Below are positions 35,772 through 47,800 of a stretch of 64,000 nt of DNA, piece by piece (position 1 is the first letter of the stretch; the number at the start of each line of letters is the position of its first letter). Origin of the DNA: Inia geoffrensis (lineage: Eukaryota > Chordata > Mammalia > Artiodactyla > Iniidae); assembly GCA_036417435.1 (NCBI GenBank), contig CM070904.1:46569908-46633907 (forward strand), read 5' to 3'. The position numbers and the translations under genes are program-made. The notes under the pieces were generated by a model. That model did no database searches and had not been told where the DNA came from. It saw nothing but the letters and a program-made list of their open reading frames with translations.

Positions 35772-35855
35772 TATTGGGTTGGCCAAAAAGTTCTTTTGGG
35801 TTTTCCTGTAACATCTTATGGAAAAACCAGAATGAACTTTTTGGCCAACCCAATA
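35772..35855. mobile_element. 80-bp palindromic mariner MITE with TA duplication
   Basis: 35774-35853 begins TTGGGTTGGCCAAAAAGTTC and ends with its exact 20-bp complement. The inner arms match less well, so the whole element folds as one hairpin. TA dinucleotides at 35772-35773 and 35854-35855 are the mariner target duplication. It is a MADE1-like deletion product of a mariner known in cetartiodactyl genomes. Confidence 0.88.
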
Positions 35856-35949
35856 CTTTCCAGTGACAGCTCTAGACTCCTGAAGAGAGAGCCCTGCACA
35901 CATTTCAGTGGAGAGCTATGCCTCCCTGACACAGGAGAGTAACATCAAT

Positions 35950-36600
35950 TGTCGCAGTCCGGATTCCCTAGAAAACAAAGCCCAAATTAAGCATCCATGC
36001 TTTATTTGGGAGGCATGAGCCCAGGACACAGAGAGCGAAGTAAAAAGGAAGTGAGGCAGGAGATGATGCGAAATAGAAGAGAGGATGTATTATCATGCTG
36101 GCTACTACTCTACAGTGAGCCTCAGAGACAGAGAGAACCACTGGGCAGGTGCACCACTGGACTTGCAAAAAAGCTGCAAATTAACTGGAGAAAGCATGAA
36201 GCAGTCTGTAGGAGGAAGGGATGGAGGTAGGAGAAGGAATATATCGACCTGTTTCTTCCCATTTCTTGCTTCCTTTTGGTTAAAATTTATCACCCGGAGT
36301 ATTTTCTCCCTGTATTATATGGATCCTGGGCACACCCTTGGATGGCTATGCAGAAGGTCGGATCCTACACCCTGTAAAATAGTATTTTATCCCAATCTGG
36401 ATGTGGTAGGGATCTAAAAGCCAGTCTGCACCTTGGCAACCAGGAGGGCCTTGCCTTCCAAGAAGGTGTCTGGTCATCCACAGGAAGTGGGACCATATGG
36501 GCCCAAGCATCACTGGTCATCTACAGGGACAACTGAGGCAGACTGAAAGAATGAGGGTTCAAGGAGGGAATCTGAGAAGGTGCCTGAGGCATCAAAAATG
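35950..36600. repeat. Possible old LTR fragment, not assigned
   Basis: GGATTCCCTAGAAAACAAAG followed by CTTTATTTGGGAGGCATGAG has the look of an LTR or repeat shared in part with 55830-55960. The open frames here have no domain. Assignment is uncertain. Confidence 0.3.
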
Positions 36601-38400
36601 TGCCGAAATTGCTCACATTGCAGAATTAAATAGTTTTTATGTAGTGTAAATTTAAGGCAATATAAGCATGCAACAAACATAGATTAAATAGAAGCTATTA
36701 TATTTATTCTAGCAAGATTTTGATTCAGGAATAAATGTAATAAATTCTTAAAAAGGGGAGAACACTTTCTCCTCAACAAACAAACAAACACATAACATTC
36801 TAGTGCCCCAAATCACTAACAAGGCTTTGCTTTTCTGAAAATCTGGTTTGATTTGGTCTTGTAATATACTGAGAAATTTCACTGGAGAAACAATTTCAGT
36901 TATTATTAACACCATTTATATTCATATACATAAAACCCACATCTTACAATCAAAGTATCCTCTTCTATGTTGACAGCAGCCATACTTTAGACATTAATAA
37001 GATCAGGTATCCATTCAGCACTCTTTCCTAAATCATTTTGTCCAAATGAGAATTTATAAGTGGGTTTTATCCTCCTCCATGACTGATTTTCCAGAATCAA
37101 AACCAGTTATGTGATAAAACTTAATTCCTCTAAACAGATTTTGTGTTTCATGTTTCAGACTGATAAGGACAATCTGAGTCTATATTCTGGAATAGCAATT
37201 AATCCAAAATAAAAAATGGTAGCTAATAAACTGTTTCATAAAATCTGAGTCTTGACTTTTTTTCAACCACATCTAGTAGTAAGGGTATGAGAATGAGTGG
37301 CCCAGTGATTTGTTGCCCACACACATGGCCAGTCTTCATTATGGAAAATGCCATCAAGCAAAAGAGCATCTGGCCTTTGATATTTTCTTAATATACATTA
37401 AAAGCCCCCAAATATCCCATAAAGAAAAATGGGAAACTTAATCCCAAAGGTTTAATCTAAGTCAGAGAAAAATATATTATGGAGAGACTACCCTGTCAGC
37501 TATTATTGAGAAATGGTAAAGATGGACTAAGAGAATAATAAAAATCAGAAGTGGACAAGACCTAGGATCAATTTTTAATGACTTCACATTTCTCCAACAA
37601 AGAGGCTTTTATGCTTTATTGTCCAGAAGCAGTAACTTTTAAATAATTCTATTTAAATATTTAAAAATCATTTATATTTTAAGTTTACCCAGAATAGATA
37701 TATGTCTACTCTTAGGCTTAAGTTTATATTTAGTCAATTTTTAAAAGTACATTTTTATAATGATGTACAATGTGATACATTGGCATCATGTAGTTCAGCA
37801 GACTTTTTCATGTGTTTTATAGCTGTAGAATCAGAAATACGTTTTCTATTAAAGGATTCTTTAATTTCAGACGGAATAAAATCTTGACTGTCTTCCAAAT
37901 AAACTCTACAACTTTTCTGAACTACTTATTCCAATATTTAACAACACTTAAACACTGATAATTCTCCCTTCTAATAAAGCCTAGTCCCTAAAGTTGTTCT
38001 TCAAGCCTTGGTCTTTCTGCTTTAACTTCGTAAAAATAAACAGTTGATTAGGATCATTTTTATATAGTCCTTCATTTACTTATCTTAGTTTTCTTTTCTT
38101 GAGGCTAATATTTTTATTTGCTTGACTTCTACCAAAATCACTTTAGCTTTTTCTGGCATACTTTTAAATTCACCCCAAATCTCTATTATTTGCTTCAATT
38201 TTGCCATAAGGTCATTTCCTATTAAAGGTCAGTATAAATGGGAATGTAGTGATTTCTTTATGTCCTAAATACTTCTCATTTTGTAAACTATAATTCTGAG
38301 CTATATTTTTAATTTTATTAATTCATTGGAATGAATCTGGAAATTTTCTATTGCAATTTTCCATCCAGTTCATAAATTCCTTCAAAGGTTAACAAACTTC
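36600..38400. other. Intronic sequence, no gene
   Basis: AT-rich intron with short AAAC repeats near 36776. No repeat family or exon is recognised. Confidence 0.5.
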
Positions 38401-40264
38401 TGTTGAGTGCTTACTTTGGGCCACTTTGCTAAATTTGGGGAAAATAAAGACCGATAAGACAAACCCAGCTTGTTCTCTGACTGTATAGCTGGGGGAAAGA
38501 GACACATCAAAAAGTAGTTGCAGTGTGTGAATAACAAAACAAGTTGTAAAAGAAAAAAAAATGTTTTTCAGAGTAGGGGAAATGGTAAGAAGGAAAGAGT
38601 GACTGTGCCTGCAGAGGTGAAGGAGAGCCTCGTGGAAATTATTTTGGAGTTACATCATGAAAATGAGCAGGATTGGGGTAGATGGCAGGCAAGGAGAGTG
38701 GTTGAAGAGAGAAATAACTGTGTTCCAGATGAAAAGGGTACATGCATACTCAGTTCCCCAAAATATAGAGTTGTGAAAGCATGTAGCATTTTGGAAACTG
38801 CCTGGAATTCAGCATTGCTGACGTACAGAAAAAAAGGAGGGATGAATGGAACTGAGAAGGTGGTTGGGGGATGATGAAAAGAAGCCTGTATACTCTGCTA
38901 AGGGATTTGTACATTATCTTGGAGATAACAAGTTTTCTAGGAGAAATATTGTGAGATTTGTATTTTAGGAAAAAAATTCAAAATGTGGAGAATGAATTGA
39001 AATGGTTTTTACTGAGTTCAGAGGAAATGGGAAGGAGAGAAATTCAGATGAGAGAAAATAAGAACTTAAAAGAGATTGTGATCTCATTCTGAAATTTGGG
39101 CTTTGTACCTTTTGGTTGTGGCTATTGATGGAAAGAGGAGAACTAAGAAAGTGAAGAGAGTGAAGGAGATAAAGAAATGATTAGCCAAGACAAGCAATAG
39201 AAAAAAGGGGACAAGTCTGAGAAGAAGACAGTGATTTCAAGGAGGTGTCTGTGCTACATCCTAATGATAGTTAGAAAGTAGAGTTTTGGCACATAAGAGG
39301 GAGCTAGGGACCAGAGGAATCATGGGGAGTTAACATAAATAAGTGATGGATCAGGCCACAGGCAAAATCAAAACTCACAGGAAGCATGTAAACTATGAGA
39401 AATAACGAAAGCCTAGAGCCATAAACCAGGGATTACTAACATTTAAGAAGTTGGACGAGGAAGAGAAGTCAGTGAGGAAAAAAAAACCCCAAAAAACAGA
39501 GAAGGAAAAGTATAAAAGGTGGAAAAAGAATTTGGAGAGAACATGTCTCCTTAGCTGAAGGACAGAGGGTTTAAGAAGGGCCAGCAGAATCTCATAGTAC
39601 TACAGGGTTCAACCAGAATGTTGATGGGAGAGAAAGCATCAGACTGTTCCTGTTGACCTTAATGGTTAACATGAATTAGATTAACCAAGGAAGGGGATAA
39701 AAGACTGCAGTGGGTTGAGAAGAGAATAGAACAGGAGCAGAGAATGTGACTGCAGGAAACTGAAGAATCCTGGTAATCATGAAAGGAAATAGGTGAGATT
39801 GAGAAAATGTGAAGTTGTGGCATTGGTGCTTGCTTTCTTCTATTTTTTATTTTTTTATAATCACTTCAGTGTGATTATAGTCTAAAGGATATAATCTACT
39901 TTAGGGAAAATAAGGAATGAGATTGGATAGAATTAGGAACTATAGAGGAAAAACCTTGGGCTGAAGAAGGAGCATCTCTTACTCTGAGGCAAAACAAGAC
40001 ATGCCTTGTGAGTTCATGCAGTATATGGCACTGATAGGCCAGGTAATTTTGATGCTCATAGATGATACTGTCGTTCCCAGACATGGGAGTTCATTGGACA
40101 GGTGGACCAGAGTCATAGACCCAGGTCCAGAATTTTGGGAAACAGATGCAAAAGTGGGAAATGATGACACTTACAAGGAAGAAATGGAAAGTGTTAATTC
40201 TTATTTTGGGACCTGAAAAAGGCATTATGTGACCTAGCAGGAGGAAAGGATAGGTATGGAGGGG

Positions 40265-40500
40265 AGGCAGTATATTGTGTTGTGATAAGGACTTGGGACT
40301 TGGAGTCAGATAAAAATGAATTCATATCTCAGCTGAGGTCCTTATTAAGTGCATGAGCTTATGTAAGGCACTTAACCACTCCCTGCTTGAGTTTTCTTCA
40401 CATGTCAGTTAAAGGCAATGGTATTAACTTCACAAATTTGTTGTAAGGAATAAATGAGAAGTTGATATAAAGCTTTCAGAGGGCAAGACATATAGAAATT
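40265..40500 (+). mobile_element. MIR SINE
   Basis: Recognisable MIR: 'GACTTGGGACTTGGAGTCAG', 'TAAGGCACTTAACCACTCCC' and 'GTTGTAAGGAATAAATGAGA'. Confidence 0.7.
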
Positions 40501-40929
40501 TATTAAAGTTTCTGTTTGTTCATTTGCATTACACAGACTAACTATGAAAGAGGGAAGAATGGCGAATGTTCTAGCACCAGGGCTCTATGATCTCTCTGAA
40601 TTATGAGTAAGCCATTTGGTGGGCTTGAAAAAGGTAAAGCTTTGGGAGAGAGGTACCATGAGGAAGAGTAGAAACTGACTAGGAGCGTATAAAAAGTTTG
40701 CAAAGTATTCATGACATTGGTGTTGGTAATGATTTCATGGATACGTTGTGTCCTTATCTCAGTAACAGTAGTGTTGCTAAGTAGAGTCAAAAGCCCAGCT
40801 GAAGTAGGTGGCCATTATTTGTAATGTTACTACATTGAGTAGTCAAGTTATTTCTCTAGAATTGAGGAATATGAGGAAGATTGTAGAAGAAGAAAAAGTG
40901 GATGAGAGAGTGGAGTGGATCATTGAATG

Positions 40930-40945
40930 AGGGAGGGAGAGAGAG

Positions 40946-40993
<48 letters not shown>
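40930..40993 (+). repeat. (GA)n microsatellite
   Basis: About 60 bp of GA repeats, with a few GAAA interruptions at the start. It forms a long purine strand and could adopt triplex DNA. The minus-strand 92-codon frame with a Ser-Leu run is its translation. Confidence 0.9.
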
Positions 40994-40995
<2 letters not shown>

Positions 40996-41779
40996 TGAAT
41001 TGACTGCGGAATCAGAGGCACAGGTCTGGACATGAAAGGAAGTCAAATCAAGGACTTGAGAGGCTGGGACAACACACAAAGGTCTGCACATTTCAATAAC
41101 CTCGAAAATCAAACATAACAAGGTGAGAGTAAGGCAGATTCAGAAAATGGGATTTGTTAGGCAGAAAGCACAATGAAGATTGCTAATGTGGAGAGGAGGT
41201 AAAGCAGTGAGCTCATGAAGAATGTAAGAGACGGGTCAAAGTCACATGAATGAGCACTAGGAGGTGACTAAGTGTAATGGGCAGTGTTCGGACTGAGATA
41301 AACCCAAGCCAGGTGCCAAAGCCATGAGATTTCACATATAATGCTGATGAGGACAGCTAGAAGCTGGCAGAACTAGATGGTAAGCACACTGGCAAAGCTT
41401 AGATTGCTTTTTACCCATAAGTCTCCTCTAGCTCTCTCTCTTGCTATAGAGAGAGTCTATAGATAATTATAATTATACAGAGTCTGAGGCTAGGATATGA
41501 TTATTAAAGGAAGAGTCAAGATATAGGCCAGCACAGTAGCTAACACACTGACACTTGGTATATATACAGTAAGTGTTTATTGCATGATTCTGTGAAATCC
41601 TATGTTCAGTCCACACATGAGTCCATTAAACTGTTTACATTTTGCCAAATCACAGAGCAAAGACTGCTTAACCATTAGACCAAATACAAATCTTGCTTGT
41701 TATAAAGTTAGGAATTTTAAGATGCCCAAACCTTCCTTCCAAAGTACAAATGCTAGTTGCATTTTGGTATTTTCCTTCA

Positions 41780-41920
41780 TGCACAAATTTAGCAAATATT
41801 CATTGAACAACAACTGTGTACCAGCACTGTTCCATACATTGGAAAAATAGTGGAGGAAAAGGCAAACAAGGTCCCAGCTCAGGGAGTTAAATTCCAGTGG
41901 GAGAAAAACACAGCATATAA

Positions 41921-41922
<2 letters not shown>
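41780..41922 (+). repeat. Ancient interspersed repeat, family not assigned
   Basis: 'AGCAAATATTCATTGAACAA', 'CTGTGTACCAGCACTGTTCC' and 'TTAAATTCCAGTGGGAG' match the same common pattern as at 23840. Confidence 0.45.

Positions 41923-41923
<1 letters not shown>

Positions 41924-41971
<48 letters not shown>
41924..41971. repeat. (TA)n microsatellite
   Basis: About 24 uninterrupted TA units. Self-complementary and likely to vary in length. Confidence 0.92.
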
Positions 41972-41974
<3 letters not shown>

Positions 41975-42309
41975 TTCGGTTAGGAGGAAGGCTGTGGTGA
42001 AATTAAAATAAATAGGTAGAGAGTAATCAGGAGTCCTGGAATGCCATGATTTTATATAAGACAGAGAGAAGACCTCTGACAAGGTGACATTCAGCTGAGA
42101 CATGATGGAGAAGAAGGAGTCAGCCATGTGAAGATTGGGAGGTATTCCAGGTAAACAGGTGGTGTAAAGGCCCAATGGGAAGATCAAGTTCAACAGAGAA
42201 GGACAGAAACAAGATCAATATGTCTGTACGAGTCTAGTAAGAAAAGCATATCTTTTCCCAAAATGTTTCATGTTTTAGCATGAATATGATCATAGTGTAT
42301 ATTCAATTT

Positions 42310-42930
42310 TTAAGGACTATGTAGTGGTTAAAAACAGACTCTGGAGGGGCACTGCTAGCATTTAAATCCTCGCACCTCCTTTTCTACCTATGTTACCTTG
42401 GGAAAGCTTACCTAAGCATTTAAGATGTACTTAAAGACATATTCTCTTACCTGTAACATGGTAATAATAATAATACCTACTGGGCTTCCGTGGTAGCGCA
42501 GTGGTTAAGAATCCACCTGCCAGTGCAGGGGACGTGGGTTCGAGCCCTGGTCCAGGAAGATCCCACATGCAGCGGAGCAGCTAAGCCCGTGCGCCACAAC
42601 TACTGAGCCTGCGCTCTAGAGCCTGTGAGCCACAATTACTGAGCCCACATGCCACAACTACTGAAGCCCATGCCCCTAGAGCCCGTGCTCCACAACAAGA
42701 GAAACCACTGCCATGAGAAGCCCACACACCGCAACAAAGAGTAGCCCCTGCTCACCACAACTAGAGAAAGCCCACACGCAGCAACAAAGACCCAATGCAG
42801 CCAAAAATAAATAAATAAATTTATTAAAAAAAAAATAATACCTACTTCATACAGGTATTATAAGAATTAAAAGAATTGATAGCCATAAAACACATAGAGA
42901 AGTGTTTGGCCCATAAAAAGTGCTTCTTAT
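42310..42930 (+). mobile_element. MIR SINE split by a CHR SINE
   Basis: MIR sequence runs from about 42310 (GTAGTGGTTAAAAACAGACT) to 42481 and resumes at 42834 (ATAATACCTACTTCATACAG) to about 42930. The break falls inside the MIR 'AATAATACCTAC' segment, where the CHR SINE inserted and duplicated the site. Confidence 0.75.
42469..42846 (+). mobile_element. Full-length CHR (CHR-1-like) SINE with target-site duplications
   Basis: The duplication AATAATACCTACT lies at 42469-42481 and 42834-42846. The SINE (42482-42833) starts GGGCTTCCGTGGTAGCGCAG and ends in an AAATAAATAAAT/A-rich tail. It keeps RNA polymerase III promoter boxes: an A-box-like TGGTAGCGCAGTGG at 42491-42504 and a B box GGTTCGAGCCC at 42537-42547. 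The tRNA-unrelated body has the 'CCACAACTACTGAGCC' repeats of CHR-1. Confidence 0.9.
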
Positions 42931-44030
42931 ATAAAATCATATTCCACCTTTTTTTCCTGACTGCATTATGTGGGAGAGATAATCTTCTTTGTTATATAAG
43001 TTTATAGGTTCTGAGTGTCCCATAATTCAATTAACTGTAGAAACAGGTTTTTCTTAATTTTTCTATGTGCTAAATCACTCAACAATGAAAATTACTATTG
43101 TGCCTTGAGATTTTCCACAGCCGTGATGACCTGGGTGGCAGATTATGGGAAAACAGTAAAAATATTTCAGTATCTGAAGCATCCATAAGAGTCATGCTCA
43201 TCTTGATTAGTTTTTCCTGAGATTACTACCAAATAACAAAGGAAAGCTATGCTATCAATTGCCATCTTGCCAGCCGAATTTATCCTGAAGGAAAGTTATG
43301 CTTGGCCTGTATAATATTTCCAAAAAAATTTTTATTAAGTTGCCAAAAATCAAAAAATCTCACAATTTACTATTAAAAAACCCCATATTTCTGGCTTCTT
43401 TTGAAAAAAAATTTATTTCTTTTAAACCGATAGAACATAGTGGCTATGAGGCAACAATTGTGGACAGATTTCTTATAAAATTTTTGCCATTTTTCCATAA
43501 TTTTATGCTTTAACCTAAAGTTCATACTGTTAAACACATTGTCTAAATATATTATAAGCTTTTTACACTAAAACTTTAAAGTATTCTATTGAAAATGGCT
43601 TGAGGAAACTGAATTTCTCTATAGGAAAACCTAGAGTAGCTCAGAACATATGAAAATAGTTGGGAGTCTTTGAAATGTGGCTTAACTTTCTTTAAAAATA
43701 GTAAAAAAGTCTCCCAAACAGGTAAGTTTTTGTTTAATGTTTGGAGTTTTGCAAATTTAAAGTTATGTAAGTGTGATTCACTTGAACTAAATAAAAATAT
43801 GAAGAGGCAAATACAGAGGATATTCCTATTAACTGATTATTATGAATTACTGAAGTAAAAACAGCTTTTCACTAACATACACATTGTACTGTGTGAAAGG
43901 AGGCACACGCCATAATCTATTTGATCTGAATTAAATTTACTAAATACAAATACACATTATACTTATGTGTATAGACTTAAAGTCTGAAAAATGAATTTCT
44001 AAAAGGCATACAGTTGGCACTTAATATTTA
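42930..44030. other. Intronic sequence, no gene
   Basis: AT-rich. Open frames 43298-43513 and 43670-43858 show no domain. Confidence 0.5.
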
Positions 44031-44035
44031 TTAAA

Positions 44036-44650
44036 TTTGTTTTTTCTTTTTTTCAGCTTTATTGAGATATAATTGACAATAATGTGTAAGTTTAAGGCAT
44101 GAAATGTGGTGATTTGATATACAGATATACTGTGAAATGACCACCACACTAAGGTTAGGTAGTAACATTCATCACCTCACATAGTTACCTTTTTGTGTGT
44201 GTGTATGTGTGGTTCTAACATTTAAGATCTACTCTCTTAGCAATTTTCAAGTATACAGTAAAGTGTTAACTATAGTCACCATGCTGTATATTCGATCCCC
44301 AGAACTTATTCATCTTAAAACTGAAAGTCTGTACCCTTTGACAAATATCTTCCAATTACCCCAGTGCCTGGTAACCACCCTGTTTCTATGAAGTAGACTT
44401 TAGATTCCACATAAAAGTGAAATCATGCAGAATTTGTCTCCTGTCTAACTTACGTGTATGTGTGTATATATATATATGTATATATATACATATATACATA
44501 TACACACACACACACACACATAATATAAAACATTATATAAAACATTTTGTTTATCCATTCATCCATTGATGGATTGATGGACACAGGTCATTTCCATGTT
44601 TTGGCTATTGTACATAATGCTGCAATGAACATGACGGTGAGGATATCTAT
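44036..44650 (-). mobile_element. Old L1 (L1MA/L1MB-type) 3' end fragment
   Basis: The + strand begins with the complement of an L1 3' end (TTTATTGAGATATAATTGAC) and runs through the 3' UTR (AACATTCATCACCTCACATA, TATAGTCACCATGCTGTATA) to the ORF2 end (TGCTGCAATGAACATGACGG). It is interrupted by a TA/CA microsatellite at 44455-44521. It ends about 130 bp before exon 3 of this window. Confidence 0.75.
44455..44521 (+). repeat. TG/TA/CA compound microsatellite
   Basis: GTATGTGTGTATATATATAT then CATATATACATATACACACA repeats. It lies within an L1 fragment. Confidence 0.85.
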
Positions 44651-44782
44651 TTGAAACTGGAAAAAGATAAGAAAGTCTTTATACCATAAATATATAGCTG
44701 CTAAGTCAATAAAGCTTTATTTTTTCTGACATGCATCTCCAGTGTTGTATGCTTTTTATTCTTATTGCATTTTTGTTTGCAG

Positions 44783-44872
44783 AAAACTGGGCACAAACCA
44801 GAAAGCGTGGATTTGTGTGGGGCATATATTGAATGGGCCAAAGAAAAATCAAGCAGAAAGAATGTCTTTCAG
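44783..44872 (+). CDS. ARHGAP15: ARHGAP15 exon, PH domain strands 4-5
   Basis: This 90-bp, phase-0 exon has a TTTTTGTTTGCAG acceptor and a strong CAG|GTAAGA donor. It encodes 30 residues beginning KTGHKPESVDLCGAYIEWAK and ending EKSSRKNVFQ. Both the S-V-D-L-x-G-A-x-I-E strand and the S-S-R-K-N-V-F-Q strand are characteristic of the ARHGAP12/15/27 PH domains, where the next exon would continue the last strands and the C-terminal helix. I found no such continuation in 44873-64000. The exon is a multiple of 3, so skipping it would keep the frame but delete the core of the PH fold. It lies about 130 bp after an old antisense L1 fragment. Confidence 0.88.
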
Positions 44873-47800
44873 GTAAGAATGCTACATAGATTCAAATTAT
44901 TCCTATTCCTTCTAAATCTGAGCTCTCTTGGGTAATCAAAACAAGACTACCTTGTTATGATGTTTTCATGTGCATGAACTAGTTGTGCGGAGGTCATTGT
45001 GAAAAACCTGTCTTCTCTTCCTTGTTGAATTTTTGTTGTTTTGTTGTTTTTCCCTGGTGACTGCTTGCTATCTAAACACAAAATATATGTTGTGTGGTGA
45101 TTAATTATATACCCGAAAGTCATTGAATTTTGCAGTGTATTTGATAGCTGTTTGTGGTTCAAACCTAGAATGCTTGGCTTAAATAGATTTAATGTAGGAC
45201 TTTCAGACGTAAACAAAGTAAGATTTGCTAATTATGATAAACTATTTGCATTCATTGCCATTCCTGCTTTCCAGTCATAAATTATATTTACCGGTGTAAC
45301 TTGGGGGATGGAGAGAGCTGAACAGTTATAAAAATTGGATTTTTCATATTGTATAATTTAATTTTTTGGAAAAAAATAACTGTGATTAATAATTTCAATC
45401 ATGTTCCTTTGAATGGAAAGCACCAGATGAAATCCTTGAAAGAAAGAAAATGGGCAAACTTAATATTTCACATATGATGTTACTGAAATCCCTTTGGCAA
45501 TTAATAACTTCAGATTATGGAAGTTGATCTTTTTCTATATTTACATGACATTTAATTTACTTTTATATCTCCAAAGTAACCAATAACTTTATAGGTATAT
45601 TTTAGAATTTATATCATTTAGTAGGAACTAGATTATCATAATTATTGTATCAAATGTCTTCTGAGACCATTTTAGCCCTTGAAGAAAAGTCAATTCTGTT
45701 CTTCAATGTATCACTTAAATGTATCACTAAATGTATCTTAAATGTATCACTTAATGTATTGGGTCTTATAGAAGTGTAGGTAGGTGACATTTCTTATCTG
45801 AACTCTCACTGGGAAGAAAAAACTGATTTTCAGTTTGTTTTTGCATTTTCCAAATGCTCAATGAGTTCTAGCCAAATAATTTGGACTTATGTTAATTAAA
45901 AAACCAAAACAAAACAAAATGAAAAAACACTTTTAACATATTATGGAATAACTTATTTTTCTGATTATAGTTGAATTCTATTTAGGTATTCATTTTTATA
46001 TGGTAGAGGTTTTTTTGTTTTTCTTTTTAACCAAAAATGAGGAAGAAAGAAAGGAAGGAAAGAAGAAAAACAAAAAAAAGAAATAAATAAAACTAAACAT
46101 ACTTGCCAAGAAATCAAAGGACTAAAGCCCAAAGTGATTAGAAGGTGAACTTACAGAATCAAGAAGTAAAATTAAATTTTTTTTTAAAGTGAGGAATTGT
46201 AGATCAGTGATATACTCTGTCTCCCAATCTCTTGCTTTTTTTTAAATTTTATTCTGCTATAAATAAGAAAATTTAGGGGCTATAATCCTAGCCTCTGTGA
46301 CAACCTAGATAATCAGTATGGCTAGTTCTGAACAGGGTAGGGTGAGCTAAGTGGTTTAGTTTTATTATGTATTGTGAGTTTATCATCCTAATCATCAATG
46401 TTATAAAATAAAGACAGTAAAAAAAACAAAACAAAAATAAAGACATTAAAATTTGACACTGACACAATTCTTGAATAGTAGAAACCCTCGGAATTGAACT
46501 AAGGAAGACTTTTTCAGTTCCTTCTGTTAACCTTATGAAGAGTTAAGTTAGATCACAAATGAGGATGTTAATCAAATATGTATGATGTGTACAGGGCTGC
46601 AAATATGGAAGAAAATATTTAAGTATAATTTTACATAGCTGTGAATATAATATTCATAGATGTATATTTAAACCACTACATTGATAATATGTTATCATCC
46701 TAACCTTTTCGGGGTGTGACTACCTCTGTTATAATATTTTACTCATTTTTCTTATTTCTTAATGTAGGTACTTCCAAAGATATTAAAACTATTCTCACTT
46801 TTGGTAGCTTTTTGGAGGTGAAAATCTTGCTGGTTAGCTTTGTTTGTAAGATACCTGAGCAGTTCATGGGACTTCAGTTTTCTTACATCCAGTTTATCTT
46901 TTTTTGTCTTGTACCCTTTAGTTTAGAGAAACAAGAGGTGATGATAAGGATGTTGCAAATAATAAAACTAAAGAAAGATTCAGGTTTAATTTCCTGCTTC
47001 ATTCTTTTTGGGGTGAATCATGTGGTTTTCTTGTCATGCTGAAATCTTTTCATCATCTAAACATATGAGCTTAGGTAAAATTGACTAATACGTATCCATA
47101 GTGAAAGTAAGCGTTTCAAGAGGAACAATATAGATAGCTTTTATAGTTCTGTTAACAAAAAAGCATCGAGAAGGATTTGTCAGAGAGCTAGCTCTGGATG
47201 ACTTGCATCAATATTTGATTAGGCACATTAGCTGGAATAACTCTGAAATGATCAGAATAAACATGATTATATCTCAAAAACATGGTATTAAGGCATTGTT
47301 GGGTATCTGAGTGTGTGTGTTCAAGGGTTTCATTACCTACAGGATAATGAAGTATTTCTTCCTCAGTGAAAAAGACCATCACAGTTTTAGCCGATGTGTT
47401 ACATCAGAAATAGCTTTAGAAATACCAAGTTTGAATTAGGCATGGTGTTCAATCTCAGTCTATGAATTATAGATTACAGATAGCAAATGACTATTGAGAT
47501 TTTTGGTTCAAGAAAAATCAAGGAAAAGCAAAATTAGAAATAATTTAAAATTTGAAATCTGTCTTTAAAAAGTTGATGGATTAGCAGTTATATGCCACAT
47601 AATTACAAAGCCTCTAGAGAAGTTGAACTGAAAATGAAGAGGAAAACAAACAAATATGTGCCTGAGATATGCTTGAAAGACTCAGAAGCAAACATTTGTG
47701 ACACAAAAAAATGGAAGGATTTCATTTGTTTCCTTTGTATATGTCATTTGGACATTTGAGTTCATTTTCTTTTTGCATTAAAAGTCAAATTTTCTTTATA

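Larger units (their letters stand above)
38500..41200 (+). repeat. Long purine-rich block, probably an ancient repeat
   Basis: For about 2.7 kb the + strand is dominated by A and G (GGAGAGAAATTCAGATGAGA and similar throughout). The part from 38400 resembles the unassigned ancient repeat also seen at 31965. A MIR lies inside at about 40265-40500. Open frames up to 118 codons (38518-38874) reflect low stop density in purine-rich DNA. Confidence 0.45.

Noticed and set aside
36085..36417. 110-codon + strand open frame
   Set aside because: No domain, and it overlaps another frame and a possible old LTR fragment.
42482..42560. tRNA-like head with A and B boxes, possibly a tRNA gene
   Set aside because: It is the 5' part of a CHR SINE, with tail and target-site duplications. 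No complete cloverleaf was found.
46716..47042. 108-codon + strand open frame with hydrophobic composition
   Set aside because: T-rich DNA gives Phe/Leu/Ile-rich frames by chance. There is no domain, splice pattern or start context.
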